Of a DNA stretch of 64,000 nucleotides, positions 48,822-58,240 are shown piece after piece (the stretch's first letter is position 1; every line of letters starts with the position of its first letter). The position numbers and the translations under genes are program-made. The notes beneath the pieces are model-generated. The model was not told the DNA's origin, did no database searches, and was given only the letters and a program-made list of their open reading frames with translations. The stretch comes from Oricola thermophila. GTDB lineage: Bacteria > Pseudomonadota > Alphaproteobacteria > Rhizobiales > Rhizobiaceae. Location: NCBI RefSeq assembly GCF_013358405.1, contig NZ_CP054836.1:806001-870000 (forward strand), read 5' to 3'.

Positions 48822-49619
48822 ATGAACACGATGCAGACACCAACCGGAACCGAACAGCAGGTCGCGCTCAGGCGCAGGCTCGACAGCAGTGCTGGCTGGC
48901 TGATCACCACGCCCGGTGCCTGCGACGGCGGCCAGTATTTCGCGGCCGACGATCCGGACCTGCTCGGCTGGGACACGGTCCTGCGGCGGCTGCACGAGGA
49001 CGGCATCTTCGGCTTCCGGCTGGTCGATGTCGAAAGGCAGGCCGCGATCGAGGACCAGCTCGCCGGGAACGGCTGCCGGATCGAGTGGATGGACGTGTTC
49101 AGGGCGGGCGCCAACACCATTCGGGAGGCGCTGCGCGGGCTGGACCTGTCCCTGCCGGACGGCTACCGGCTGATCGACGCCGAGACGCTGACCTACCCGG
49201 ACACGATCCGCGAGGTCCAGGCCTTCATGGCCGCCAACGGGCTGGCGCCGGTCTCCACGGCGTTGCTTTCGGGCAGGCGCGGCCCCTGTGTCCCGGTCGC
49301 GGTCACTGGGCCGGACGGGGCGATCGTGGCGACGTCGTTCTGCCATTTTCCGCACAATGTCCACAGCCCGCATGACGACACCGCATGGTGCGGACTGTCC
49401 GCCGTCGATCCCCATCACAGGGGGCGGGGGCTGGGTCTCGCCGCCAACGCGATGGCCATGCGCGGCATGATCGAGGAGAAGGGCGCGCGCGCGATCTACC
49501 AGCTCGCCGCCCATGGCGACGAGGCAGCGCGCAACATGGCCGAGCGCTGCGGCCTGGCGCTCGACCTGTCGCTGCTTGCAGGCGTGGCGATGCCGGCGCG
49601 GAACGCGCCCGGAAACTAG
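48822..49619 (+). CDS. GNAT-family N-acetyltransferase
   Basis: A 265-residue protein whose C-terminal half carries the acetyl-CoA loop LSAVDPHHRGRGLGLAANAM, matching the GNAT Q/R-x-x-G-x-G/A motif, in a strand-turn-helix context. The N-terminal 130 residues (LRRRLDSSAGWLITTP...) are of unknown fold. The acceptor substrate is unknown. The start is ATG 48822 (the codon before it is a TTG); AAGAG lies just upstream. Confidence 0.83.
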   Translation: MNTMQTPTGTEQQVALRRRLDSSAGWLITTPGACDGGQYFAADDPDLLGWDTVLRRLHEDGIFGFRLVDVERQAAIEDQLAGNGCRIEWMDVFRAGANTIREALRGLDLSLPDGYRLIDAETLTYPDTIREVQAFMAANGLAPVSTALLSGRRGPCVPVAVTGPDGAIVATSFCHFPHNVHSPHDDTAWCGLSAVDPHHRGRGLGLAANAMAMRGMIEEKGARAIYQLAAHGDEAARNMAERCGLALDLSLLAGVAMPARNAPGN

Positions 49620-49653
49620 GCGGGACCGGTTCCGTGCGGCGCGGCTTGCATCG

Positions 49654-50607
49654 CTAGGGGTCTCCGTTCTCCGCCCAGAAGGCGATGCGGTGGCATTCCT
49701 TCAGTATCTCGTCGATGTCGTAGCGGTTTCGCCTGCGCCAGCCGGGCGGCAGGCCCGGACGCATAGGCGAGAAGCGCTTCGCGCGGCACAGGCCGTGGTG
49801 CTGCCGCACCCGCCAGCGGGCGAGGCGGCGGGCCTCGCGGTCGAGATCGTCCAGCGCGCGCTTCACCGACAGCAGGCGGCGCAGGAGCCGGCCCGCGGGA
49901 ACGGGATCGTCCGGCATCGGCAGTTCCGGCTCCGGCACGGGCGGATGGCGCATGTAGACCGGCAGCGGGTTGTCGCCCAGCAGGCGGATGCGCGGGCGGG
50001 TGCGGGCGTGGCGGCGGCGCGGCCGGAAGCAGTCGAAGCGCTTCAGCGGATCGATCAGCGGAAAGGCCGGGATGGCCTGCCGGGCCGGGCATTCCTGCCG
50101 CTCCGGCTCGGGCAGGTAGCGGATATTGGCGAGGCCCAGGTTGACCGGCACGCGGACGCTGCCCGTGCGTGACGGTTTCGGCCGCTCCGGCGGACGCGGC
50201 GGTTGCGGGCGGATGGTGACGGTGACGGGGCCGGCAATTCCGGTTTCCCGCTCGTCTCTCGCGGGGGAGACCGGAGAGACAGGCGCGCGCGGCGTGCCGG
50301 GCGACGAGGAAACGGATTGCGGGGCCTTCACCGCCCGTGCCGGCGCATGGCGGACCTGTACCTCGATGTCCCGCGCGGCGACGACGACGAGGCGGCGCAC
50401 GGCGGCCTCGGCGGAGCGCAGGACGCGGCGGACGCGGTTGCAGAGATGGCGCGGCAGGGTGGCATCGGGGCCGGGAATGGCGGGTTGCGTTCGGGAGCCG
50501 GTGCTCCGCGTGTCGAAGGCGAGGCCGACCAGCGCGAAAAGCTCGCGCAGGACGCGAAGGATGTTGCCTCGGTTCCTCCGGATTGCCAGTGCCCAGTCGA
50601 ACTGCAT
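49654..50607 (-). CDS. Unknown Pro/Arg-rich protein
   Basis: A 317-residue protein. It begins QFDWALAIRRNRGNILRVL, has a Pro-rich middle (PVTVTIRPQPPRPPERPKP), and a C-terminal part rich in Arg ending with RYDIDEILKECHRIAFWAENG. The ATG at 50607 is preceded by GGGAGAG, a good ribosome binding site. No domain is recognised. High Arg content and the conserved-looking ends argue that it is real rather than a chance frame. Neighbours give no hint of function. Confidence 0.6.
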   Translation of the reverse strand: MQFDWALAIRRNRGNILRVLRELFALVGLAFDTRSTGSRTQPAIPGPDATLPRHLCNRVRRVLRSAEAAVRRLVVVAARDIEVQVRHAPARAVKAPQSVSSSPGTPRAPVSPVSPARDERETGIAGPVTVTIRPQPPRPPERPKPSRTGSVRVPVNLGLANIRYLPEPERQECPARQAIPAFPLIDPLKRFDCFRPRRRHARTRPRIRLLGDNPLPVYMRHPPVPEPELPMPDDPVPAGRLLRRLLSVKRALDDLDREARRLARWRVRQHHGLCRAKRFSPMRPGLPPGWRRRNRYDIDEILKECHRIAFWAENGDP

Positions 50608-50709
50608 CTTTCTCTCCCTGCCGCACCATGCGGCGGGACAAGGATAAGGGAGGCCGGAGGCGGTTGGATAAGTCAGGCAGGCTTTCGCCGGCCGGGGCGG
50701 GAGAGGCGG

Positions 50710-51078
50710 TCAGCCGCCGGCGGGCAGGTGGCAGACATTGACCCAGTTGCCGCTGATGTCGCGGAAATCGAAATGGCGCAGCGGGCCGGATGCCCGGATC
50801 TCCGTCGCCTCGACGCCCTCCGCAAGCAGGGCATCGCGCAGGGCTTCGGGATCGTCGGTGGAAAAGTTGAAGGCGTAGTGGGCGTCGCGGTCGATCCGCT
50901 CCGCCGGGTAGAGGGTTAGGGCGGTCTCCCCGCGGCCCTCGCCGTCGAAGCGCAGGCCGACATAGCCGGCGGACTCGAAGATCCGGCTCATGGAAAACAT
51001 GCGGCAATACCAGTCCGCGGCCTGCGCGGTGTCGCGCGCGGGAACGAACACGGTGTCGATGCGGTTGACCAGCGTCAT
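50710..51078 (-). CDS. VOC (glyoxalase/bleomycin-resistance) superfamily protein
   Basis: A 122-residue single VOC domain: VNRIDTVFVPARDTAQAADWY at the start, ALTLYPAERIDRDA, and the C-terminal HFDFRDISGNWVNVCHL typical of this fold. Metal ligands of a classic glyoxalase are only partly present, so activity is uncertain. The start is ATG 51078 (a TTG at 51084 is possible). It diverges from the DMT transporter. Confidence 0.85.
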   Translation of the reverse strand: MTLVNRIDTVFVPARDTAQAADWYCRMFSMSRIFESAGYVGLRFDGEGRGETALTLYPAERIDRDAHYAFNFSTDDPEALRDALLAEGVEATEIRASGPLRHFDFRDISGNWVNVCHLPAGG

Positions 51079-51200
51079 GGCCAAGGGGTGCCAAAGCCGG
51101 GCGGTTCCGTCAAGCGCCCGAGGGGTTGTGCGACGAAGCCGGTTTCGGTCTTATCCGGGGCCGAGACACGAGTCGGCAGCCGGCCGCAGGAGGAACCCCG

Positions 51201-52094
51201 ATGACAGCCATGGAGACTGCTCCGCGGGAAGCGGAGCCAAGGCCGCTTGCGGGCATCGCGCTGATGTGCGCGGGCGTGGCCAGCCTGTGCATCAGCGACG
51301 CCATCGCCAAGGAGCTGACCGCCGGCTACGCGGTGATGCAGGTGCTGTTCATGCGCAACTTGCTGGCGCTGCCGGTCGCAGTGGCGATCGCCTGGAAGCT
51401 GGGCGGGCGGGCGGCCCTGCGCTCGCATAAGCCGATGGCGCACATGGTGCGTGGCTTCATCTGGATCGGGGCGGCGCTGCTGTTCCTGACCGGGCTGCGT
51501 TACCTCGAACTGGCCGAGGCGACGGCGCTGGCCTTCGCCGCGCCCGTCTTCATCACCGCGCTGTCGGCGCTGGTGCTGAAGGAGACGGTCGGCTGGCGGC
51601 GCTGGACGGCGGTGCTCGTCGGCTTCGCCGGCGTGCTGATCGTCGTGCGGCCGGGCAGCGCGGCCTTCCAGGCGGCGTCGCTTTTCCCGGTGGCGACCGC
51701 CTTCGTCTATGCCGTGCTGATGATCTCCGCGCGCTGGGTGGACAAGCGCGACAGCATGTGGACGCTGATGCTCTACCTCGTGATCTCGGGCACGCTGATC
51801 AGCGCGCTGGCCATGCCGTTTGCCTGGCGGCCGATCGCGGCGGAGCACTGGTGGCTGTTCCTCGGCATCGCGCTGTTCGGCACCATGGGCGTGACGATGA
51901 TCACCCAGGCCTTCCGCATGGCGCCGGCCTCCGTGGTCGCGCCGCTGGACTACACGGCGCTGGTCTGGTCGACGCTGCTGGGCTGGATGTTCTGGGGCGA
52001 GATGCCCGATTTCCTGACCTATGCGGGCGCAGCCGTCATCATCGCCAGCGGCATCTACATCGTCTGGCGCGAGGGCAAGCTGCGCGGGCAGTGA
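51201..52094 (+). CDS. DMT (EamA) superfamily transporter
   Basis: A 297-residue protein with ten hydrophobic segments in two EamA repeats; the first repeat starts GIALMCAGVASLCISDAIAK and the second near VATAFVYAVLMISARW. The end PDFLTYAGAAVIIASGIYIVW is the family signature. ATG 51201 has AGGAGGA upstream. The substrate is unknown, often an amino acid or related metabolite. Confidence 0.88.
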   Translation: MTAMETAPREAEPRPLAGIALMCAGVASLCISDAIAKELTAGYAVMQVLFMRNLLALPVAVAIAWKLGGRAALRSHKPMAHMVRGFIWIGAALLFLTGLRYLELAEATALAFAAPVFITALSALVLKETVGWRRWTAVLVGFAGVLIVVRPGSAAFQAASLFPVATAFVYAVLMISARWVDKRDSMWTLMLYLVISGTLISALAMPFAWRPIAAEHWWLFLGIALFGTMGVTMITQAFRMAPASVVAPLDYTALVWSTLLGWMFWGEMPDFLTYAGAAVIIASGIYIVWREGKLRGQ

Positions 52095-52180
52095 CAACGG
52101 CCGCGCCTATGCCGGGGCGGCTTGCGCCGGCCGCGCGGCGATAGCATGCTCGGGGTGCAACCGGGGAACGCACGCCAAGC

Positions 52181-52783
52181 ATGGAGGGCTTTCTGCCGAT
52201 GAACGACATGGTGGACCGCATCTGCGCCCGGCGCTCCGTCTCGCCGAAACGGCTCGGACCGCCGGGGCCTTCCGCCGAGGATCTGCGCGAGATCGCGCGG
52301 GCCGCCGCCGCCGCACCCGACCACGGGCGGCTGGGGCCGACGCGGCTCGTCCACGTGCCGGACGAAAGGCGCGAGGCGCTGGCCGAGGCCTTCGCCGCCG
52401 CCGCGCTGGAGGAGGATCCGCAATGCGACGCGGCGCGGCTGGAGGACGCCCGGCAGCGCGCGCGCAACGCGCCCTGCCTTCTCGCCGTGATCGCGACCAT
52501 AACGGACGACAACCCGAGGGTGCCGCCGCACGAGCAGTGGATTTCCGTCGGCGCATCGCTGCAGAACGTGCTGCTGGCCGCCGAGGCGCTCGGCTACCGG
52601 GCCATGGCGGTCAGCGGCCGCCGGGTGGAAAGCCGGGCGCTGCGCGCCGCCTTCGGGCTGGGCGAGGGCGAGCATCTCGCCACCTTCGTGGCCGTCGGCA
52701 GCCACGACGGCGAGCCGAAGGCAACGCCGCGCCGGGCGCCGGAAACGGTGCTCGAGGAATGGAAGGGGGAGATGATGCCCTAA
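52181..52783 (+). CDS. Nitroreductase-family FMN oxidoreductase
   Basis: A 200-residue protein with the nitroreductase fold: ICARRSVSPKRL at the N-terminus (the R-R-S/T-x-R flavin-binding region), AAAAPDHGRLGPTRLVHV and the C-terminal WISVGASLQNVLLAAEALGY that contacts FMN. Members reduce nitroaromatics, quinones or flavins. ATG 52181 and ATG 52199 (GGAGGG upstream of the latter) are both possible starts. The next gene, on the other strand, is the AT-rich ORF. Confidence 0.86.
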   Translation: MEGFLPMNDMVDRICARRSVSPKRLGPPGPSAEDLREIARAAAAAPDHGRLGPTRLVHVPDERREALAEAFAAAALEEDPQCDAARLEDARQRARNAPCLLAVIATITDDNPRVPPHEQWISVGASLQNVLLAAEALGYRAMAVSGRRVESRALRAAFGLGEGEHLATFVAVGSHDGEPKATPRRAPETVLEEWKGEMMP

Positions 52784-52806
52784 GTTTCACCGCTACGATG
52801 TGGCTG

Positions 52807-53883
52807 CTACTTTTCAAGTGACTTCAAAAGATCGTCCGTATCTTTCATCCATAAAGCAGCCTTAGAGAGAATGAGCCGACGAGCTAGGTTTTGAACATTG
52901 AACAACTCGTATGGCCCGAGGAATTTAGCTTCTGCACTAAGCCCATGAGCTGTCATGAAGTTCCTGATGTAACTACAGTAATGGAGCGCTTCGGGAATTG
53001 TGAGACTCTTATCGCGAACGATTTTGCCATCGTTATATGCGGCAGGCTCTCCAAGGGAGGGCTTCATTTCGTCCTCGATTTTAGACTTTTCGCCGCGCAC
53101 TGCCCAAGAAATACGTTCCTCGGGTTCTATTCCCGCGACTCTGAGTCTTTTTATTATGTCTTCTAGTACCTCTGGATTCCAATTCCCGCTCTTGTTGTTA
53201 GTAAAACGCGGGTGTTCCCTGCTTGATCTAATCTCTAACTTGAGTTCTTCTATTGCAGAGAATGCAAGATTGATCGCTGCAGATGTGTTGACGTGATCAG
53301 AATACAAAGCTGAGTGTTTCTCAAAGACTTGTCCAAATCGTGGCTCAATAGACCAAGCAGTGACGCTTTCCATCTCAAGGCTCTTCGATAGTTTGTGTAT
53401 TGCATATACAAGTGATTTGTCCGGCCACGCACCTACGGCGAGCGCCACAGCGAGTGGGAACTCCATGCTGCTTACGAACAGTTCGAAGATTCCAGAAGAT
53501 TTAAAAATGTCTCCCAGTTTGCCTTTCGGATCGAGAGGGTCGTCGGGAAGCTCAAACGCAGTCCGTAGTCCGATTCTTTCAGTAGGATCTGCCACTATGA
53601 GGTTGTGAGCTGCGCAAATGAGCTCAACCTTGTTTTGCGCGTCGTCCTCTTCTCCGCAAACGACAAGGAGTTGGCCGGGTATCTGGTCGCTTTTTCTGAT
53701 TCCAATACCAGACGACCTGACGGGGCGCGTGAGCACTATTTGTCCTCGCCCATCGCGGTTAAACCAAAACCGTTCGGATGGATCAGAAAGGAACTTAATC
53801 CTCCATCCAGCTTTCGCGCATATCGATTCAATCGAGCCGGCGTGGCTTGGATTGAATACAAGGTAACTGCAGTACGATTTCAT
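52807..53883 (-). CDS. AT-rich foreign-looking gene; possible HEPN/Abi-like RNase (unverified)
   Basis: A 358-residue protein starting KSYCSYLVFNPSHAGSIESI. Most of it matches no family I recognise. Near the C-terminus is YIRNFMTAHGLSAEAKF, where R-N-x4-H fits the R-x4-6-H motif of HEPN RNases, followed by a helical stretch ending LLKSLEK, a layout seen in Abi_C-type and other HEPN proteins. A 60-base sample (53281-53340) is about 40% GC while neighbours are near 65-70%, so horizontal transfer is likely. ATG 53883 is chosen over 53958 because a hairpin lies between them; no clear ribosome binding site is present. Confidence 0.5.
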   Translation of the reverse strand: MKSYCSYLVFNPSHAGSIESICAKAGWRIKFLSDPSERFWFNRDGRGQIVLTRPVRSSGIGIRKSDQIPGQLLVVCGEEDDAQNKVELICAAHNLIVADPTERIGLRTAFELPDDPLDPKGKLGDIFKSSGIFELFVSSMEFPLAVALAVGAWPDKSLVYAIHKLSKSLEMESVTAWSIEPRFGQVFEKHSALYSDHVNTSAAINLAFSAIEELKLEIRSSREHPRFTNNKSGNWNPEVLEDIIKRLRVAGIEPEERISWAVRGEKSKIEDEMKPSLGEPAAYNDGKIVRDKSLTIPEALHYCSYIRNFMTAHGLSAEAKFLGPYELFNVQNLARRLILSKAALWMKDTDDLLKSLEK

Positions 53884-53923
53884 ACATAAGCGAGTGGCAA
53901 AATCCGTATACACCCATTTGTAT

Positions 53924-53950
53924 CCTCGGAAGCCAGAATGGCTCCCGAGG
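53924..53950. repeat. Hairpin downstream of nrdJ
   Basis: CCTCGG-A-AGCC (53924-53934) pairs with GGCT-C-CCGAGG (53940-53950), with one mismatch. It lies 36 bp after the nrdJ stop and just before the AT-rich gene. No T-run, so its role as a terminator is doubtful. Confidence 0.4.
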
Positions 53951-53985
53951 CTCGGCATTGGATTCTATGAACTCGTTGAGTCGTA

Positions 53986-56900
53986 TCAGCTACACCCGCT
54001 CGTCGAGCCGCAGGTGTCGCACTTCAGGCAGGTGCCGTTCCGCACCATGGTGAAGTTGGAGCATTCCGGGCACATGTCGCCGGTATAGCCCTGCATCATC
54101 GCCTTCATGCGGCGGTCGGCCTCAAGTGCCTTGAGGTCGGCCGCGGCCTCGCGCTCGGCGGCGGAGGACAGCCCCGTCGCCTGCGCCCTGGCCTTGGCCG
54201 CGTCGGCGGCGGCATCGGCCTCCGTCTCCGCCTGGAAATCGGCCTGGCGATCCGCGTAGTCGCGCTTGAAGGCCGACGCCTCCTCGATGATCTCGCCCGC
54301 CGGCTTCGCCGCCAGCGACGAGGCGCCCGACGCGCCGGCGACGGCCGTCACGGTGTTGGCATTCGACGCCTTGGGCGCGGCGGCGCGGGCAGGGGCGTTC
54401 GACGCGGAACCCGCCGGCTCGCCGCGGCCGGCCGCGTTGCCGGCAACGACCGAGAGCTTGTGGCCGCGCGTCCAGCCCGTGGAGACCGGGTCCGTCTTGC
54501 CGTCGGCGATGCCGCGGCCGAGCGGGGTGGAGGAGAACTCCGACTGGTCCACGTGGGCGAGGTCGTAGCGGCCGAGATAGGAGACCGCCAGCTCGCGGAA
54601 GACGTAGTCGAGGATCGAGGTCGCGCTCTTGATCGCGTCGTTGCCCTGGACCATGCCCGCCGGCTCGAACTTGGTGAAGACGAAGGCCTCCACATATTCC
54701 TCCAGCGGCACGCCGTATTGCAGGCCGAGCGACACCGAGATGGCGAAGTTGTTGATCAGCGCGCGCAGGGTCGAGCCTTCCTTGTTCATGTCGAGGAAGA
54801 TCTCGCCGAGGCGGCCGTCGTCATACTCGCCGGTGCGCAGGAAGATGGTGTGGCCGCCGACCTTGGCCTTCTGGGTGTAGCCCTTGCGCCGCGTCGGCAG
54901 CTTCTCCTGCTCGCGAACCACCTTCTCGATGACGCGCTCGACGATGCGCTCGGTCACCTCGACGGCGCGCTGGGCAGCCGGCGCCTCGACGATCGCCTCG
55001 ACGGCATCGTCCTCGTCGTCCGAATCCTCGATCAGCGAGGAATTGAGCGGCTGCGAGAGCTTGGAGCCGTCGCGGTAGAGGGCGTTGGCCTTGAGACCCA
55101 GCTTCCAGGACAGCATGTAGGCGTTCTTGCAGTCCTCCACCGTCGCGTCGTTGGGCATGTTGATCGTCTTGGAGATCGCGCCCGAGATGAAGGGCTGGGC
55201 CGCGGCCATCATGCGGATGTGGCTTTCCACCGAGAGATAGCGCTTGCCGATCTTGCCGCAGGGATTGGCGCAGTCGAAGACGGCGTAGTGCTCCTCCTTC
55301 AGGTGCGGCGCGCCTTCCAGCGTCATCGCACCGCAGATGTGGATGTTGGCCGCCTCGATCTCCTCCTTCGAGAAGCCCAGGTGGGTGAGCAGGTCGAAGG
55401 CCGGGTCGGAGAGCTTCTCCTCCGGCACCATCAGCGCCGCCATCTGCTCGTCGCCGATGGTCCAGCGGTTGAAGACGAACTTGATGTCGAAGGCCGACTT
55501 CAGCGACTTGTTGATCTTGTCGATCGTCTCCTCGGAGAAGCCCTTGGCGCGCAGGCTGCCCGGGTTGATGCCCGGCGCCTGGTCGAGCGTGCCGTGGCCG
55601 ACCGCATAGGCCTCGATCTCGGCGATCTCGGCCTCCGAGTAGCCAAGCGTGCGCAGGGCCTCCGGAACGGCGCGGTTGATGATCTTGAAATAGCCGCCGC
55701 CGGCCAGCTTCTTGAACTTCACCAGGGCGAAGTCCGGCTCGATGCCGGTGGTGTCGCAGTCCATGACCAGGCCGATCGTGCCGGTCGGCGCGATGACGGT
55801 GGCCTGGGCGTTGCGGTAGCCGTTCTTCTCGCCCAGCTCGAGCGCCCTGTCCCATGCCGCGCGGGCATGGACGACCAGGTCCTGGTCGGGGCAGTCGGCG
55901 GCATTCAGCGGAACCGGGTTGACCGACAGGCCCTCGTAGCCCTGCAGCTCGCCATGGGCCGCGCGGCGATGGTTGCGGATGACGCGCAGCATGTTCTTCG
56001 CGTTCGGCTTGTAGCCGGGGAAGGGGCCGAGCTCGCCGGCCATCTCGGCCGAGGTGGCATAGGCCACGCCGGTCATGATGGCGGTCAGCGCGCCGCAGAT
56101 GGCGCGGCCCTCGTCGGAGTCATAGGGAATGCCCGAGGTCATCAGCAGGCCGCCGATATTGGCGTAGCCGAGGCCCAGCGTACGGTACTTGTAGGACAGC
56201 TCCGCGATGCGCTTCGACGGGAACTGCGCCATCATGACGGAGATCTCGAGGACGACCGTCCACAGGCGAACCGTGTGCTCGTAGGCGGGGATGTCGAACT
56301 TGCCGGTCTCCACGTCGCGATAGGCGAGCAGGTTCATCGAGGCCAGGTTGCAGGCCGTGTCGTCGAGGAACATGTATTCCGAGCACGGGTTCGACGCGCG
56401 GATCGGGCCTTCCGCCGGGCAGGTGTGCCAGTCGTTCATGGTGGTGTTGTAGTGGATGCCCGGATCCGCCGACGCCCAGGCGGCGTAGCCGACGCGATCC
56501 CAGAGCTCCTTCGCCTTCACCGTCCTGGCGACCTTGCCGTCGATGCGGTTGACCAGGTTCCAGTCGCCGTCGGCCTCGACGGCGCGCAGGAACTCGTCCT
56601 TGACCGAGATGGAGTTGTTGGAGTTCTGGCCGGAAACCGTCAGGTAGGCCTCCGAATCCCAGTCGGTGTCGTAGGTCGGGAACTCGATCTCGGTGTAGCC
56701 CTGCCTCGCGAACTGGATCACCCGCTGGATGTAGTTCTCGGGCACCATCGACTTCTTGGCGGCCCTGATCTCGCGCTTGAGCGCCGGATTCTTGGCCGGG
56801 TCGAAGCAGTCGCCATCCTGGCCCTCGCAGTTGACGCAGGCCTTCATGATGGCGGTCAGGTGCTTCCTGACGATCTTGGAGCCGGTGACGAGGGCGGCGA

Positions 56901-57810
56901 CCTTCTGCTCCTCCTTCACCTTCCAGTCGATGTAGTCCTCGATGTCCGGGTGGTCGATGTCGACCACGACCATCTTGGCGGCGCGGCGCGTGGTGCCGCC
57001 CGACTTGATGGCGCCGGCGGCGCGGTCGCCGATCTTCAGGAAGCTCATCAGGCCCGACGACTTGCCGCCGCCCGACAGCTTCTCGCCCTCGCCGCGAAGC
57101 TGGGAGAAGTTGGAGCCGGTGCCGGAGCCGTACTTGAACAGGCGCGCCTCGCGCACCCACAGGTCCATGATGCCGCCGTCATTGACGAGGTCGTCGCCGA
57201 CCGACTGGATGAAGCAGGCGTGCGGCTGCGGATGCTCGTAGGCGGAATCCGACTTCTTCAGCTTGCCGGTGAAGGGATCGACGTAGAAATGGCCCTGGCC
57301 GGGGCCGTCGATGCCGTAGGCCCAGTGCAGGCCGGTGTTGAACCATTGCGGCGAATTCGGCGCGACGCGCTGCGTGGCGAGCATGTAGCAGAGCTCGTCG
57401 AAGAAGGCGCGGGCGTCCTCCTCGCCGTCGAAATAGCCGCCCTTCCAGCCCCAGTAGGTCCAGGTGCCGGCAAGACGGTCGAAGACCTGGCGGGCGTCGG
57501 TCTCGGAGCCGTAGCGCTCGTCCTCCGGCAGCTTCGCCAGCGCCTTCTCGTCGGGCACGGAGCGCCACAGCCAGGACGGGACGTCGTTTTCCTCGACCTT
57601 CTTCAGGCGCGCGGGCACGCCCGCCTTGCGGAAATATTTCTGCGCGAGGATGTCGGCCGCCACCTGGCTGAACTGCGACGGCACGTCGATGTCCTCGAGG
57701 CGAAAGACGATGGAACCGTTCGGGTTCCTGATTTCACTCGTCGCCTTGCGGAACGGGATGTCCGCATAGGGTGACTGACCTTCCTTGGTGAACCGGCGTT
57801 CAATCCGCAT
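53986..57810 (-). CDS. nrdJ: Vitamin B12-dependent (class II) ribonucleoside-diphosphate reductase
   Basis: Makes deoxyribonucleotides using adenosylcobalamin. The 1274-residue chain has active-site segments [28 protein letters not shown] and [20 protein letters not shown] (the N-x-C-x-E motif). An insertion with cysteines ([13 protein letters not shown]) is typical of alphaproteobacterial NrdJ. The tail has a redox/zinc ribbon: [13 protein letters not shown] and [16 protein letters not shown] 57810 matches the family N-terminus ([14 protein letters not shown]); a longer frame to 57969 is rejected. NrdR-like boxes lie upstream. Confidence 0.96.
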   Translation of the reverse strand: MRIERRFTKEGQSPYADIPFRKATSEIRNPNGSIVFRLEDIDVPSQFSQVAADILAQKYFRKAGVPARLKKVEENDVPSWLWRSVPDEKALAKLPEDERYGSETDARQVFDRLAGTWTYWGWKGGYFDGEEDARAFFDELCYMLATQRVAPNSPQWFNTGLHWAYGIDGPGQGHFYVDPFTGKLKKSDSAYEHPQPHACFIQSVGDDLVNDGGIMDLWVREARLFKYGSGTGSNFSQLRGEGEKLSGGGKSSGLMSFLKIGDRAAGAIKSGGTTRRAAKMVVVDIDHPDIEDYIDWKVKEEQKVAALVTGSKIVRKHLTAIMKACVNCEGQDGDCFDPAKNPALKREIRAAKKSMVPENYIQRVIQFARQGYTEIEFPTYDTDWDSEAYLTVSGQNSNNSISVKDEFLRAVEADGDWNLVNRIDGKVARTVKAKELWDRVGYAAWASADPGIHYNTTMNDWHTCPAEGPIRASNPCSEYMFLDDTACNLASMNLLAYRDVETGKFDIPAYEHTVRLWTVVLEISVMMAQFPSKRIAELSYKYRTLGLGYANIGGLLMTSGIPYDSDEGRAICGALTAIMTGVAYATSAEMAGELGPFPGYKPNAKNMLRVIRNHRRAAHGELQGYEGLSVNPVPLNAADCPDQDLVVHARAAWDRALELGEKNGYRNAQATVIAPTGTIGLVMDCDTTGIEPDFALVKFKKLAGGGYFKIINRAVPEALRTLGYSEAEIAEIEAYAVGHGTLDQAPGINPGSLRAKGFSEETIDKINKSLKSAFDIKFVFNRWTIGDEQMAALMVPEEKLSDPAFDLLTHLGFSKEEIEAANIHICGAMTLEGAPHLKEEHYAVFDCANPCGKIGKRYLSVESHIRMMAAAQPFISGAISKTINMPNDATVEDCKNAYMLSWKLGLKANALYRDGSKLSQPLNSSLIEDSDDEDDAVEAIVEAPAAQRAVEVTERIVERVIEKVVREQEKLPTRRKGYTQKAKVGGHTIFLRTGEYDDGRLGEIFLDMNKEGSTLRALINNFAISVSLGLQYGVPLEEYVEAFVFTKFEPAGMVQGNDAIKSATSILDYVFRELAVSYLGRYDLAHVDQSEFSSTPLGRGIADGKTDPVSTGWTRGHKLSVVAGNAAGRGEPAGSASNAPARAAAPKASNANTVTAVAGASGASSLAAKPAGEIIEEASAFKRDYADRQADFQAETEADAAADAAKARAQATGLSSAAEREAAADLKALEADRRMKAMMQGYTGDMCPECSNFTMVRNGTCLKCDTCGSTSGCS

Positions 57811-57828
57811 CGTCTCAGGACCTCTGTC

Positions 57829-57844
57829 TTTCAATATATAGTGT
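57829..57844. promoter_or_regulatory. NrdR-box-like site next to the nrdJ start
   Basis: TTTCAATATATAGTGT matches the published NrdR consensus acaCwAtATaTwGtgt at 13 of 16 positions, including all six strong positions. It lies 19 bp upstream of the nrdJ start codon. Because of its AT content, a chance match is possible. Confidence 0.45.
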
Positions 57845-58024
57845 GCCGGCGCCCGCGCCAAAGCCGACATCTCGGCACACGTTTTTCCAATCGGCCCACC
57901 CGGGGGCGGTCCGTCCCACTCGGTTGATGCGAAATTCCGCCAGGCAAGACGAAAATCCGCGCCAAACACGTACTTAAAATGATTGCCACCCGGTTTTTCG
58001 GCGAACCGAATCCGTCTGGAGGGC

Positions 58025-58071
58025 TCACCTTATTTTGTGTCAGAATAGGACGCAAATACTAAATGTAGTAT
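58025..58071. promoter_or_regulatory. nrdR box: Tandem NrdR-box-like sites upstream of nrdJ
   Basis: TCACCTTATTTTGTGT (58025-58040) and ATACTAAATGTAGTAT (58056-58071) each match the NrdR consensus at 12 of 16 positions; the second keeps all six strong positions and is nearly palindromic (AATACTA-aatg-TAGTATT). Their starts are 31 bp apart, the spacing typical of paired NrdR boxes (three helical turns). They lie about 215-260 bp before the nrdJ start. NrdR represses ribonucleotide reductase genes when dATP is high. Confidence 0.72.
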
Positions 58072-58224
58072 TAACGGCCTATTTACACACCCTTTGAACC
58101 GGCTGACCGAAACCCCTCACGCGCACACAATCCCACCCCTTCGCAGCGGACAGAACTGCCGGCCGCGAAGCCGAAAAAACAACAGAAATCGAAAAGCGCC
58201 GGCAGAAAGGATACATTCCGGCAC

Positions 58225-58240
58225 CGTGACCCGTGTCACG
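58225..58240. promoter_or_regulatory. Short inverted repeat in the nrdJ/PDC-sensor gap
   Basis: CGTGAC (58225-58230) and GTCACG (58235-58240) with spacer CCGT. A perfect 6-bp palindrome of operator size, about 330 bp before the PDC-sensor start. The binding protein is unknown. Confidence 0.3.

Noticed and set aside
49616..51094. Open frame of nearly 500 codons spanning the unknown Pro-rich and VOC genes in another frame
   Set aside because: Made of Arg/Pro/Ala codons only, and it contradicts a clear VOC gene with family motifs.
54460..57774. Open frame of about 1100 codons opposite nrdJ
   Set aside because: Antisense of nrdJ with repeated Val/Leu/Gly/Asp codons created by GC bias; nrdJ is unambiguous.
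57811..58050. Cobalamin riboswitch upstream of nrdJ
   Set aside because: Looked for the B12-box (GCCACTG) and flanking stems on the nrdJ strand and saw none; NrdR-like boxes explain regulation better.
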